In this document: positions 6,692 to 15,189 of the stretch, one piece after another
Position numbering within the stretch: position 1 is the first letter of the stretch
Layout of the letters: each line of letters begins with the position of its first letter
NCBI GenBank assembly: GCA_003552585.1
Contig: PUNK01000068.1
Span: forward strand, 1 to 47,351
Length of the DNA: 47,351 nucleotides
Source: Thermoplasmata archaeon
GTDB taxonomy: Archaea > Thermoplasmatota > Thermoplasmata > Halarchaeoplasmatales > Halarchaeoplasmataceae
Direction of reading: 5' to 3'
Translations under genes and position numbers: made by a program
Notes under the pieces: generated by a model
What the model was told of the DNA's origin: nothing
Databases searched by the model: none
What the model saw: only the letters and a program-made list of their open reading frames with translations

Positions 6692-8350
6692 TCATTCGGT
6701 ACATGATGTTGGGAGTAGATATATCTCAACATCATCACCTCTGTATATTACCTGCTGGGACCTGTACCATAACAGTAACTCTGGATCGACCGGTTCCGGA
6801 CTCCTTTCAGGTATAACAGCTGCACCTTTAAGCATCACCTGGTCGAACATGAAGTACCGGGCGTTGAATTCGTGTATATCGCTCAATGCGTCATCTTTAG
6901 TAGGTCCAAAGAATATTGACTCGCCATCGGTCCAGGTGACTTCAGTCTTTCCATATGAAAAAATAGATGCACTCAACCTTTGATCAGTAGCTATATTGTG
7001 TTCTGATGAATGTGCAGCCCAAGCGGAAGCCTGAAAAGAAGGACGTTCTATCCCCTCCATGTAACCCCCTGCTGCTTCCTGAGAAGGATAAGCAAAGGGC
7101 AGATTCCAAGCCATCATGAATATTATCAAAATCATGTAAACGGTCGTGCGTTTTTTTGTATGGCAGGTAAGATCGAAAAATCTCACTGCACCTATACCTG
7201 CACAAAGTGATATCGGTACTAGGATAAATGCTATCTGTCTTACAGGATATAGGGATGAATGACCCGTCACCACTCCTAATATTAAAGTTATCAAACCTAG
7301 AGAGATCCACCCTATCACATGTGGACTGTCTCTGAATATCCTTATTATCCTATATGATGGAACCGCTAAGAGGCCTAGGAGAAGGATGGGAACTATGATG
7401 AGGATTTCGACACCAAGTCTGGTATCTGTTCCCGGTATATTGACAAAAACGCTCCAGATTATAAAAAAGAGTGAGATAATCAAGGGAATGATCATCAACA
7501 GGAGTGTTGTGGTCAATTTTTCATTCTCAAAATCGGGCCTGAATAAAAACTCATATCTGCGTCGAAATCTTGTGATCAAAAGGCCAAATACTACTGCGAT
7601 GTAGGGTAAGAGAACTATCGAGTATCCAGGAAAGCCAAGGGCCTGATATATCCTAGTTTCCCTGAATGGAGGTGCTGCAAATAGCCAGTAAAAAAGAACA
7701 ATTGTTATGCCTATCGTAAAAATCTTCCATCTGCGCACGTCCTCCGGTCTTCGTTCACTACGAAAGAGATCTGAAAAGAAGGTACCGGTAAGAAGGAATG
7801 CGAAAGCGTAAAATGTTGTTAGATGGTGTGTGATAGTTATAGAAAGTAAAATGATCCCCAATAAAATGAAAACTTTTCTTTTTTCAACCATCAAGCAAAG
7901 GAGCAAAAAGAGTAGCATGATAAAGAAGGCTAGTGTTTCTGGTTTAGGTTGTGAATGATTATAGACCAGTGGGATAATTACACCAAAAAAACCGGATGCA
8001 AAAAGAGACATCTTAGGTTCTGATGTTATCTTGTGTGTGATCAGAAATATTACCAGAACCCCGAAGGCACCGATTATGGGGGAGAAAAAATTAACCGAAT
8101 AAAGGACATCCATGCCGGTGAGCATACTTGCTGAGCTACTGATGATAAATAGTCCGGGAAAGAAAGGATAGGCACTCGCCCAGCCATCTATCGAGCGATA
8201 CCATTGGCCGGTCTCTGTCCATTGGATCGTATAATAAACATACTCACCAGCATCCAAACCCCATAATTCGTAACGGAAGAGGGGGAGGGTGCGTATTGCG
8301 ATCGCAGTAAAGAGTATGAGGGCCAAAGCGCACCGATAGGATCTCTTCAT
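6692..8350 (-). CDS. GT-C-type multispanning glycosyltransferase-like protein
   Basis: 552 residues with about 12 hydrophobic helices over residues 1-420, then a soluble domain of about 130 residues. A short exposed loop after helix 1 reads YELWGLDAGEY; Asp33 and Glu36 are in the place of the acidic catalytic pair in the first extracytoplasmic loop of GT-C enzymes (PMT, ArnT and STT3-like). A conserved-looking HSQPKPETLAF follows a middle helix. Such proteins transfer sugars from polyprenol-phosphate carriers onto lipids or proteins at the outer face of the membrane, which suits an organism with heavily sequon-rich surface proteins. The acceptor and exact family are not determinable here. Confidence 0.6.
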   Translation of the reverse strand: MKRSYRCALALILFTAIAIRTLPLFRYELWGLDAGEYVYYTIQWTETGQWYRSIDGWASAYPFFPGLFIISSSASMLTGMDVLYSVNFFSPIIGAFGVLVIFLITHKITSEPKMSLFASGFFGVIIPLVYNHSQPKPETLAFFIMLLFLLLCLMVEKRKVFILLGIILLSITITHHLTTFYAFAFLLTGTFFSDLFRSERRPEDVRRWKIFTIGITIVLFYWLFAAPPFRETRIYQALGFPGYSIVLLPYIAVVFGLLITRFRRRYEFLFRPDFENEKLTTTLLLMIIPLIISLFFIIWSVFVNIPGTDTRLGVEILIIVPILLLGLLAVPSYRIIRIFRDSPHVIGWISLGLITLILGVVTGHSSLYPVRQIAFILVPISLCAGIGAVRFFDLTCHTKKRTTVYMILIIFMMAWNLPFAYPSQEAAGGYMEGIERPSFQASAWAAHSSEHNIATDQRLSASIFSYGKTEVTWTDGESIFFGPTKDDALSDIHEFNARYFMFDQVMLKGAAVIPERSPEPVDPELLLWYRSQQVIYRGDDVEIYLLPTSCTE

Positions 8351-8438
8351 ATCATAGTGAAAGGATAAATAGGTTTTATCGTTTTTCCTCTCTAAGGGGC
8401 AAAAAAGTTAAATCCCTTAACTATTGTTAACTTTTTTC

Positions 8439-9218
8439 ATGGACGAAATATTCGAAAAATCTTCAGAAAGTGACGTTACACGAGCGATAGTAAAACAGTT
8501 CGGAAAAGTACTTGATGAGTATGCAGAATCCGATGTGATCATAGTAGGGGGAGGACCTAGCGGTTTGATGGCTGCAAGGGACCTAGCCATCAAAAATAGA
8601 AAGGTTCTCGTCGTAGAGAGGAATAACTACCTTGGCGGAGGATTTTGGTTGGGAGGATATCTGATGAATACAGTTACCGTAAGACCTCCAGCCCACAAAG
8701 TCCTAGACGAGCTTGAAATACCATACGAGAAGAGGGACAAATTGTACACGGCCTTGGGTCCTCATGCCTGTTCAAAATTGATTTCAGCAGCGTGTGATGA
8801 AGGTATACAGATATTGAACATGACTGAATTTGACGACGTCGTGTTCAGAGAACAAGGCAGAGTCGGCGGGGTCGTCATCAACTGGACCCCCGTTTCCGCC
8901 TTACCCAGACAGATCACATGTGTTGACCCCGTTTCATTGGAGTCTAAACTGGTAATAGATGCTACAGGACACGAGGCATGCGTAGTGAAGAAGTTGGAAG
9001 AAAGGGATGTTTTGGAAACCGCGGGATTCGGTGGGATGTGGGTCGAAGAGTCAGAAGACCTCGTTGTTGAACACACCGGCAAAGTGGCAGAAGGAGTTAT
9101 AGCGACAGGGATGGCCGTATCCACCATATTCGGTCTGCCTAGGATGGGACCTACCTTCGGTTCGATGCTCCTCTCGGGAAGGAAAGCGGCGGAGATAGCC
9201 GATGAAATGCTCGGCTGA
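8439..9218 (+). CDS. thi4: Thiazole synthase Thi4, Cys-type
   Basis: 259 residues. It has an N-terminal dinucleotide-binding fold [18 protein letters not shown] (33-50), a [16 protein letters not shown] loop, and a C-terminal [20 protein letters not shown] typical of THI4 thiazole synthases, which make the ADP-thiazole precursor of thiamine from NAD and glycine. Cys161 lies in ITCVDP. This is the position of yeast Cys205, the suicidal sulfur donor, and of the essential Cys reported for the Haloferax enzyme; methanogen Thi4 has His there and uses sulfide. So this copy probably donates its own sulfur, though repair by the sulfur genes downstream is conceivable. ATG 8439 is chosen over an upstream TTG because a GTTAAAT box lies about 32 nt before it. 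First gene of a four-gene operon. Confidence 0.9.
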   Translation: MDEIFEKSSESDVTRAIVKQFGKVLDEYAESDVIIVGGGPSGLMAARDLAIKNRKVLVVERNNYLGGGFWLGGYLMNTVTVRPPAHKVLDELEIPYEKRDKLYTALGPHACSKLISAACDEGIQILNMTEFDDVVFREQGRVGGVVINWTPVSALPRQITCVDPVSLESKLVIDATGHEACVVKKLEERDVLETAGFGGMWVEESEDLVVEHTGKVAEGVIATGMAVSTIFGLPRMGPTFGSMLLSGRKAAEIADEMLG

Positions 9219-9942
9219 GATCCCCTTTAAAAAAATAATACTGTATTCATCTAAAACGATAGATGTAAATCAGCTCACGGAGTTCTTACACGAAACTACT
9301 GGAAGAGAGACCGAATATAAAGGCGATATCTTCAAAAAGAACCTTGATAGAACCCTATGTTCAGACCTTGCTGAAAGCAGGGTGAGAGAGATAAGCAGTA
9401 GGAAAGTGATCGACCCTTTACCTCCTGAGATAGAACTCGAAAAGAAAATGATAGAAGGCAAGAGGATCAGAGGTATACTTTACGATGCTTATAAGCTTTC
9501 AAGGGCGTTAAAAAAGAGATTGGATGAATATGAAAAAAGGGAACACACCGTGGTGATCACCGACAGGCTGATAGGTACGCTGGAAAAAAATGGATTTAGG
9601 TATCATGCAAGAACTGTTTTCTGTTCAATACCCTCTTTGATCTCGATATCCGGTATAGTTGAGGGTCCAGCCAAACCTCGTGAATATTATATTCGAGGGG
9701 AAAGAGATTTGGATTTTAGTCCTATGAAATACGATGATCTGCGCATGATCGAAGTTATCAAGTCATATCTGCTTCAAACTGTAGCATGGAGATATACAGG
9801 TAGCCCTTTCTGTCGTGAAAGGGGATGCGCCCTTTTCAATTCACACTGGCAAAGAGAGGTGATCGAATACCAACTTCCTGGAAAACTTTGTAACTATCAC
9901 GAACCTCTTTTCCAAAAACTTATGTACACTGATGGAGATTGA
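9202..9942 (+). CDS. DUF6775-like putative metalloprotein
   Basis: 246 residues, starting inside the end of thi4 (17-bp overlap) with GGAGAT upstream, so translation is coupled. The C-terminal third holds a conserved-looking cluster, [17 protein letters not shown] followed by LCNYHEP, with three Cys and two His that could form a metal site. I relate it to the archaeal family described as DUF6775 putative metallopeptidase, from memory of that motif, so the name is provisional. No HExxH zincin motif is present. A charged helical segment lies at about 70-115. Its place between thi4 and an E1-like adenylyltransferase suggests a part in sulfur carrier handling, which is inference. Confidence 0.55.
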   Translation: MKCSAEIPFKKIILYSSKTIDVNQLTEFLHETTGRETEYKGDIFKKNLDRTLCSDLAESRVREISSRKVIDPLPPEIELEKKMIEGKRIRGILYDAYKLSRALKKRLDEYEKREHTVVITDRLIGTLEKNGFRYHARTVFCSIPSLISISGIVEGPAKPREYYIRGERDLDFSPMKYDDLRMIEVIKSYLLQTVAWRYTGSPFCRERGCALFNSHWQREVIEYQLPGKLCNYHEPLFQKLMYTDGD

Positions 9943-9947
9943 CTATC

Positions 9948-10937
9948 ATGAACAGGTATTCTAGGCACACGGTCCTTCCAGAGATAGGTGAAGAGGGTCA
10001 GAAAAAGCTGGCTGAGGGCGAGGTCATTGTGATAGGTTTGGGAGGTCTTGGTACTGTCATCTCAGATGGCCTTGTAAGGGCAGGGGTTGGAACAGTTCGG
10101 ATAGTTGATAGGGATATTGTGGAATTATCCAACCTCCAGAGGCAATCTCTTTACTATGAAGATGACATCGGCAAGGCCAAAGCCGAAGTTGCTGCCGATA
10201 AACTTCACAGCATCAATTCAGAGGTAGAAGTGATATCAAAGGTAAGCGAGGTCGGCACTCGGAACATCGGAGAACTGATCGAGGGTGTTGACATAGTTCT
10301 TGATGCAACTGATAACATGAAAACAAGGTTCATACTGAATGATGCATGTGTAAAAAAAGGAACCCCATGGATCTATACTGCAATATTAGCCACCTACGGT
10401 ATGACGATGGATATATTCCCTGGAAAAAGTCCTTGTTTGCGATGTATCATTGAAACTATGCCCGATCCAGCAGGCATGGAAACTTGTGCTACGGCTGGAG
10501 TGCTTTTTTCACTACCTAGGATAATGGGTAACATAGCTTCCACAGAGGCCGTAAAATATCTTACCGGTGCCGAGACCCGTGAAGAGCTCCTTACAATGGA
10601 CATATGGAAGAACGATTACGAACAGATACTTATCGATCGTAGAGAAGACTGCGGTTGTTGTGTTGATCACGACTTCAAGTATCTGGAAGGAGAAGATGAT
10701 TTGGTAACAGAACTATGTGGAAGACAGGCTGTACAGATCACCCCCACATCTAAAACCGAGATCGATATAACATCCTTCGCAGAGAAATATGATGGGAAAA
10801 TGGTAGGTGAATCCTTGGTAAAGATCAAAGCCGAGGGATATGAACTCACCCTCTTTAGAGATGGGCGATTGGTAGTCGAGGGCACTGAAGACCCCAATAA
10901 AGCTCTCTCGATATACTCTGAATACGTTGGTAGATAA
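9948..10937 (+). CDS. ThiF/MoeB/HesA E1-like adenylyltransferase
   Basis: 329 residues. The N-terminal Rossmann fold has VIGLGGLGTVISDGLVRAGV (28-47), the DRDIVELSNLQRQ ATP-site Arg segment, and DATDNMKTR. Two Cys pairs, CLRC (163/166) and a CGCC near 234, bind zinc. Cys180 in METCATAGV matches the conserved Cys of E. coli ThiF. These enzymes adenylate the C-terminal Gly of ubiquitin-like sulfur carriers (ThiS, MoaD, SAMP). No such carrier is encoded in the window. About 65 extra C-terminal residues form a small alpha/beta domain resembling the free protein at 12117-12398. The start is ATG 9948 with GGAGAT 8 nt upstream; the TTG at 9939 is rejected. The cysteine desulfurase gene follows after 1 nt. 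Confidence 0.85.
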   Translation: MNRYSRHTVLPEIGEEGQKKLAEGEVIVIGLGGLGTVISDGLVRAGVGTVRIVDRDIVELSNLQRQSLYYEDDIGKAKAEVAADKLHSINSEVEVISKVSEVGTRNIGELIEGVDIVLDATDNMKTRFILNDACVKKGTPWIYTAILATYGMTMDIFPGKSPCLRCIIETMPDPAGMETCATAGVLFSLPRIMGNIASTEAVKYLTGAETREELLTMDIWKNDYEQILIDRREDCGCCVDHDFKYLEGEDDLVTELCGRQAVQITPTSKTEIDITSFAEKYDGKMVGESLVKIKAEGYELTLFRDGRLVVEGTEDPNKALSIYSEYVGR

Positions 10938-10938
10938 T

Positions 10939-12120
10939 ATGCTTGATACAGACAAGATCCGTAAAGACTTTCCGCTGGTTGAAGATTATATTTACTTCGA
11001 CAATGCCTGCTTGACTTTAAAGCCGATCCAGGTGATAGATAAAGTTAGAGAGTACTATGAAGAAGTGCCAGTCTGCAGTGACAGGAGTTCACATTCACTA
11101 GCAAATAGGTTGACTAAACAGATAAGAAAAGGAAGAGAATCAGTAAGTAAGTTGATAAATTCGGAGTCACCGTTTCAGATCGTCTATACTAAAAATGCTA
11201 CTGAGTCAATCAACCTTGTAGCGAAAGGTTTGGGTCTAGATAAGGGAGATGTAGTGATATCTACAGACAAAGAACATAACAGTAACTTGGTCCCATGGAT
11301 ACTTCTCCAGAAGAAGGAGGGTGTAAAATACAAACAGGTTCCTTCTTTAGAAGATGGAAGCTTTGACATGGACTCATTCGAAGAGATCATCGATAAAGAT
11401 GTTGAGCTTGTCACGATGGTCCATACGTCTAACCTCGACGGTTACACGATCCCCGCTAAAGAAATCGGAAAGATAGTTCACGATCACGACGCTCTTTTCA
11501 TGCTCGATGGAGCACAGAGTGTACCCCATTGTCCTATCGATGTTCAGGACCTAGATGTGGACTTACTAGCTTTTTCACTTCACAAGATGCTAGGGCCCAC
11601 GGGAGTAGGAGTACTTTATGGTAAAAGTGAAATCCTCGAAGAATTAGAACCACTCGTAGCTGGAGGAGGAAGCATCAAAAGTTCTTCTTATGATGATGTG
11701 GTCCTTCATAACACGCCTACCAAATTTGAGGGGGGACTCCAGAACTATGCCAGTCTTTACGCGGTGGAAGCGGCGGTGGATTATCTGCAATCTTTAGGTT
11801 TGAAAAAGGTGCACGAGCACGAGAAAGATTTGAACAAATTGGCCTTCGAAGAGCTTCCTAGTGGGGTAGATATACTAGGACCAGAAGATCCGGAGCGGCG
11901 GACTGGTATACTTAATTTCACGGTTCCATCACTCGGGTGTCATGAAGTTTCATTACTCTTAGAAGAAATGAATATTTTGACAAGAGGAGGTATGCAGTGC
12001 GTACATTCCTGGTACACCGCCAAGGGATTGGAAGGAGGAACTAGGGCATCATTTTATGTGTACAACACCAAAGAAGAGGTCATTGAGTTCGTTGAAGCGA
12101 TAGAGCGTTTTCTGATTTAA
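10939..12120 (+). CDS. Cysteine desulfurase, SufS/class V aminotransferase
   Basis: 393 residues of the PLP fold type I, class V family. The N-terminus IRKDFPLVEDYIYFDNACL is SufS-like; Lys216 in SLHKMLGPTGVG is the PLP lysine; Cys354 in TRGGMQCVHSW sits where SufS carries the persulfide Cys. Other matches are EHNSNLVPW and DGAQSVPH. It would take sulfur from cysteine as a protein persulfide. ATG 10939 is one base after the stop of the E1-like gene, so the pair is co-translated. Its partner here appears to be the E1/Thi4/ThiI set rather than SufBC, which is absent from the window. The 3' end overlaps the convergent small gene by 4 bp. Confidence 0.85.
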   Translation: MLDTDKIRKDFPLVEDYIYFDNACLTLKPIQVIDKVREYYEEVPVCSDRSSHSLANRLTKQIRKGRESVSKLINSESPFQIVYTKNATESINLVAKGLGLDKGDVVISTDKEHNSNLVPWILLQKKEGVKYKQVPSLEDGSFDMDSFEEIIDKDVELVTMVHTSNLDGYTIPAKEIGKIVHDHDALFMLDGAQSVPHCPIDVQDLDVDLLAFSLHKMLGPTGVGVLYGKSEILEELEPLVAGGGSIKSSSYDDVVLHNTPTKFEGGLQNYASLYAVEAAVDYLQSLGLKKVHEHEKDLNKLAFEELPSGVDILGPEDPERRTGILNFTVPSLGCHEVSLLLEEMNILTRGGMQCVHSWYTAKGLEGGTRASFYVYNTKEEVIEFVEAIERFLI

Positions 12121-12398
12121 TGGGATAGGGAAATAATTATCGGTTCTATCTCCGAAAATAGCTTTTTTGCTATTTCGTTATCAGAGGTTTTAAATAGCAA
12201 CTTGCCCGAAGGATAGACACCGACCTGGATACCACTCTTCGGATGTTCCACTAAAAGGATCACTTCTGAAGAAAATTCCACAATATATCCAAGTTCCTTC
12301 AATTTGCACTCCACTTCTTCAGTGCTTATCTTTGTTTTCTCTTTTGGCTCGGCAACATAGGCTCCGGAATCAGAGCAAGGCTCCATCATATCGTACAT
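12117..12398 (-). CDS. Small alpha/beta protein paired with ThiI domain
   Basis: 93 residues, starting directly after the stop of the ThiI-domain gene (no gap), so the two are translated together. After a variable N-terminus (residues 1-28), the core reads as helix-strand-strand-strand-helix, with GIQVGVYPSGKLLFKTSDNE as its centre. The same pattern, G-[YI]-[EQ]-x-x-[LV]-[FY]-x-x-G-[RK]-L, closes the E1-like protein on the opposite strand (GYELTLFRDGRLVVEGTED). The strand-Gly-Lys/Arg-strand turn also recalls one half of a TBP-like fold. No family name is known to me. A role as docking or tRNA-binding module in sulfur transfer is inference. Confidence 0.6.
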   Translation of the reverse strand: MYDMMEPCSDSGAYVAEPKEKTKISTEEVECKLKELGYIVEFSSEVILLVEHPKSGIQVGVYPSGKLLFKTSDNEIAKKLFSEIEPIIISLSH

Positions 12399-13028
12399 TT
12401 ACGCAACCTCCATCTTTTCAAATTTTAAACTACCTAATAATCCGTTCACGTCTATCTTATTCTCTTCCATTGCAACCTCCTTCTTCGTGCTTGAAACTTT
12501 AGGTCCTTTGGGAGTCAGTAAGCAGCATACAGCAGGTCTCGTGGAGATCTCATAGGTCGCTATTTCTTTTGCGATATCCACGATCTCCTTTTTATCAAGA
12601 CCGATAAGAGGTCTTAGGATCTCGATCTCAACAGAATCATCTTCGCTACTCAAGTTAGAAAGGGTCTGAGAGGCTACCTGACCTAAAGATTCTCCTGTAC
12701 TTATAGAATCAGCATCGATCCTTTTAGCTAATTTTTCAGCCACTCTATACATCATCCTCCGACATAATATGCATTGAAATCTTTGATTGGTGTTCTTTGC
12801 AATCGACTTCTGAACGTTGGAAAAATCAGTTTTATAAGCTATGATCGAAGGGTCCATTTCTTTCAATCGGTATATCAAGTCTTCAACTGCTCGGACCGTC
12901 TCGTCATCCGTAAAAGGTCTGTTGTCTAGATGTAAAAGCGCCACTTCAGCACCAGATTCTCCCATGAGATAAGCTGCTACTGGAGAATCCAACCCAGCGG
13001 ATAGCAGTACCACTGTTCTATGTCTCAT
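12399..13028 (-). CDS. thiI: Stand-alone ThiI PP-loop sulfurtransferase domain
   Basis: 209 residues matching only the catalytic domain of ThiI. The PP-loop ATP site is LLSAGLDSPVAAYLM (8-22). FQCILCRRMMYRVAE and ISTGESLGQVASQTLSNL are ThiI signatures, and RPAVCCLLTPKGPK carries the Cys-Cys that contributes the catalytic Cys (E. coli Cys344 region). The N-terminal ferredoxin-like and THUMP domains that grip tRNA are absent, so the protein is about half normal length. Full-length ThiI makes 4-thiouridine in tRNA. This form needs a separate RNA-binding partner, or serves another thiolation. The start ATG 13028 leaves no room for THUMP upstream, and stop codons block extension. It leads a two-gene minus-strand operon. 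Confidence 0.8.
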   Translation of the reverse strand: MRHRTVVLLSAGLDSPVAAYLMGESGAEVALLHLDNRPFTDDETVRAVEDLIYRLKEMDPSIIAYKTDFSNVQKSIAKNTNQRFQCILCRRMMYRVAEKLAKRIDADSISTGESLGQVASQTLSNLSSEDDSVEIEILRPLIGLDKKEIVDIAKEIATYEISTRPAVCCLLTPKGPKVSSTKKEVAMEENKIDVNGLLGSLKFEKMEVA

Positions 13029-13288
13029 ATAATATGGAGTTGGTTTGAGTATATATTACAATTTGGGTAAAAGATAGGTGAAAAACGTATTTAGGAAGTA
13101 TAATCTCTTTAGAAAAGTGAACTAATTATTAAGGGAATTTGGGATCTAATTCTGTTCTCCCAAAGCGACAATGCAAAAAAATATTTATTGTAGGTGTATG
13201 TGTGTGTGAAAAGATAAGTTAAAGGAAAACCTTTAATAAGTACCTACAAATAACTTGGCGCTTTAGATACGCTGGAGATCTGTTCATT
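13029..13288. promoter_or_regulatory. Divergent promoter region, thiI domain / rps19e
   Basis: 260 bp without a gene. For the ribosomal operon, CTTTAATAAG (13231-13240) is a TATA candidate, giving a leader of about 25 nt with GGAGATC (13274-13280) 8 nt before ATG 13289. A second AT-rich box (AAATATTTATTG, about 13179-13190) and a short TG repeat (13195-13208) lie upstream. I see no convincing RNA structure. Confidence 0.45.
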
Positions 13289-13741
13289 ATGGCAACAGTA
13301 TACGATGTACCACCCGAAAAATTAATCGAAGAGCTAAGTCAAAAGCTCAAAAACATGCCTGAATTCACACCCCCTGAGTGGGCACCATATGTTAAAACAG
13401 GAGTCCACAAAGAGAAAGCGCCTTTACAACCTGATTGGTGGCAGAAAAGGGTTTCTGCTATATTTAGGTCTATCTGTGTAGATGGACCAGCAGGTGTATC
13501 CCGATTGAGGGGAAAATACGGCGGTTCTCAGGACAGGGGTTCAAAGCCCTACCGCGCTGTAAAGGGCTCTGGCTCCATAATCCGTACGGCTTTACAACAA
13601 TTAGAAGATGCTGGTCTAGTAAAAAAGAGCGATGAAGGAAGAACGGTTACTTCTGAAGGTCAATCACTTCTTGATAATACAGCATACGAGATCCTTAAGG
13701 ATATGGCCAAAGATAACCCTGAATTATCAAAATATCTATAG
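13289..13741 (+). CDS. rps19e: Ribosomal protein S19e
   Basis: 150 residues, normal for archaeal S19e, a small-subunit protein with a winged-helix fold found only in archaea and eukaryotes. Signatures include TVYDVPPEKLIEEL at the N-terminus, PPEWAPYVKTGVHKE, then WWQKRVSAIFRSI and GVSRLRGKYGG, and LQQLEDAGLVKK. It heads the cluster S19e-PDCD5-L39e-L31e-eIF6, the standard archaeal gene order. The start has GGAGATC 8 nt upstream. Confidence 0.97.
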   Translation: MATVYDVPPEKLIEELSQKLKNMPEFTPPEWAPYVKTGVHKEKAPLQPDWWQKRVSAIFRSICVDGPAGVSRLRGKYGGSQDRGSKPYRAVKGSGSIIRTALQQLEDAGLVKKSDEGRTVTSEGQSLLDNTAYEILKDMAKDNPELSKYL

Positions 13742-13756
13742 ATCGAGATCGGTAAA

Positions 13757-14086
13757 ATGGACGAAGAAAGTGAATATATTAAAAAGAAAAAACTCGAAGA
13801 ACTCCAAAGACGTATGGAGTCCTCCGAGGCCGAGGAAGAGGCTGAGGAGCAGTATGAGCAGCAGAAAGAAAATTTACTGCGGCAGCTGCTCACTCCAGAT
13901 GCGAGAGAACGTTTGGGGAGGGTCAAACTTGCTCGTCCAGAAGTTGCCGAGGGGATAGAGCAGCAAGTTATAATGTTAGCTCAAAGAGGGATGGTGAAGG
14001 GCAAGATCGACGACGAAACGTTGAAAAAATTGCTCAGAAAAGTCACGGAGAGAAGTAAAAAAGATTTCACGATCAGAAGGAGATAA
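13757..14086 (+). CDS. PDCD5-family DNA-binding protein
   Basis: 109 residues. A highly charged helical N-terminal half ([20 protein letters not shown]) is followed by the PDCD5 core: [20 protein letters not shown], a three-helix bundle continued by [19 protein letters not shown]. The family binds double-stranded DNA in archaea and is implicated in chaperone or apoptosis pathways in eukaryotes. It starts 15 nt after rps19e and is followed by rpl39e after 1 nt, the usual archaeal arrangement. Confidence 0.93.
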   Translation: MDEESEYIKKKKLEELQRRMESSEAEEEAEEQYEQQKENLLRQLLTPDARERLGRVKLARPEVAEGIEQQVIMLAQRGMVKGKIDDETLKKLLRKVTERSKKDFTIRRR

Positions 14087-14087
14087 T

Positions 14088-14243
14088 ATGGCTAAGAATA
14101 AACCTGGTCCCAAGAAAAGAAGACTGCTCAAAAAGATGAAGCAGAACAAAAGGGTACCTGCATGGGTGATGATGAAAACAAACAGAAGATTCACCTCCCA
14201 CCCGAAAAGAAGGAATTGGCGTAGGTCCAATCTCGATGAATAG
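14088..14243 (+). CDS. rpl39e: Ribosomal protein L39e
   Basis: 51 residues, the full length of L39e, and too short for most gene callers. It is Lys/Arg-rich with the family core [18 protein letters not shown] and the C-terminal [12 protein letters not shown]39e lines the exit tunnel of the large subunit. ATG 14088 is one base after the PDCD5 stop, with AAGGAGAT directly before it as ribosome-binding site. Confidence 0.96.
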   Translation: MAKNKPGPKKRRLLKKMKQNKRVPAWVMMKTNRRFTSHPKRRNWRRSNLDE

Positions 14244-14265
14244 ATCTATCCATGGAGGATGAAAT

Positions 14266-14532
14266 ATGGCAGAACCTGAAGAGAGATTGATGACCATTCC
14301 TTTAAAGAAAGTAAAGAATGATCCGCTCACAAAAAGAGCTAGTCTAGCCATGAAGACTATAAGAACACATGTAGCTAGACATATGGAAGTTCCCGAAGAA
14401 GACGTATGGATCGATTCATCCACAAATGAGGAGGTATGGAAAAAGGGCATCTCGAAACCACCATTAAAGATCAGGGTTAAAGTAATAAAATTTGAGGATG
14501 GGATCGTAGAGGTTTCTATACCTTCTGAGTAA
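14266..14532 (+). CDS. rpl31e: Ribosomal protein L31e
   Basis: 88 residues with the L31e pattern: MTIPLKKVKNDPLTKRASLA, then MKTIRTHVARHMEV, VWIDSSTNEEVWKKG and IRVKVIKFEDG. L31e sits near the tunnel exit of the large subunit. GGAGGAT-like sequence (14252-14258) precedes the ATG. It is followed by eIF6 after 6 nt. Confidence 0.96.
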   Translation: MAEPEERLMTIPLKKVKNDPLTKRASLAMKTIRTHVARHMEVPEEDVWIDSSTNEEVWKKGISKPPLKIRVKVIKFEDGIVEVSIPSE

Positions 14533-14538
14533 TAGATC

Positions 14539-15189
14539 ATGATAAGGAAATACTCCATAGATTCTCAGGACTACATAGGCGTTTTTTCTGTAACCTCTGA
14601 AGGATTGACAATAATCCCTTTTGTTGATGAAATGCCATTCATCGATGCTATGGAAACTCCAGTTGTAAAGACGACTATTGGGGGAACAAGATTGATAGGA
14701 GCTTTATCCGTGATGAACTCCAATGGCATGTTAGTGGCCAACATCATGGATGAAAGGGAGATCGAACCGATCCTTGATCATACCGATGTCACGGTGGTCC
14801 CCGAGAAACACAACGCACTCGGTAACAATATATTATTGAACGATAAAGCGGCTTTGATACATCCCAAACTTAGTCCTGTGACAGAAGATGCAATAAGGAA
14901 AAACCTAGATGTAGAGGTCGAAAGGGGCACTATTGCGGAGATGAAGATGGTGGGCTCTGTAGCGGTGGCGACCAATAGAGGTATATTGTGTCATCCTCAT
15001 GTTAAGGATAAAGAGATAACCATGTTGGAAGAGCTTTTTGATGTAGAGGTATCGAAAACTACTGCAAACCACGGGTCAGGCTGGATAGGGACTTGCTTGA
15101 TCGCCAACAGCAAAGGGGCTGTGATAGGTTCTTCTACCACTCCTATCGAGATGGGTAGAATAGAAGAAGGCCTGGGTTACTTAGATTGA
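14539..15189 (+). CDS. eif6: Translation initiation factor eIF6
   Basis: 216 residues with the fivefold pseudosymmetric repeats of eIF6, visible as recurring blocks such as GGTRLIGALSVMNSNGMLVA, MVGSVAVATNRGILCHP and WIGTCLIANSKGAVIGSSTT. The factor binds the large ribosomal subunit and stops it joining the small subunit too early. It closes the ribosomal cluster. In many archaea L18a, prefoldin alpha and FtsY follow; here a convergent hydrolase gene overlaps its last 9 bp instead. Confidence 0.96.
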   Translation: MIRKYSIDSQDYIGVFSVTSEGLTIIPFVDEMPFIDAMETPVVKTTIGGTRLIGALSVMNSNGMLVANIMDEREIEPILDHTDVTVVPEKHNALGNNILLNDKAALIHPKLSPVTEDAIRKNLDVEVERGTIAEMKMVGSVAVATNRGILCHPHVKDKEITMLEELFDVEVSKTTANHGSGWIGTCLIANSKGAVIGSSTTPIEMGRIEEGLGYLD

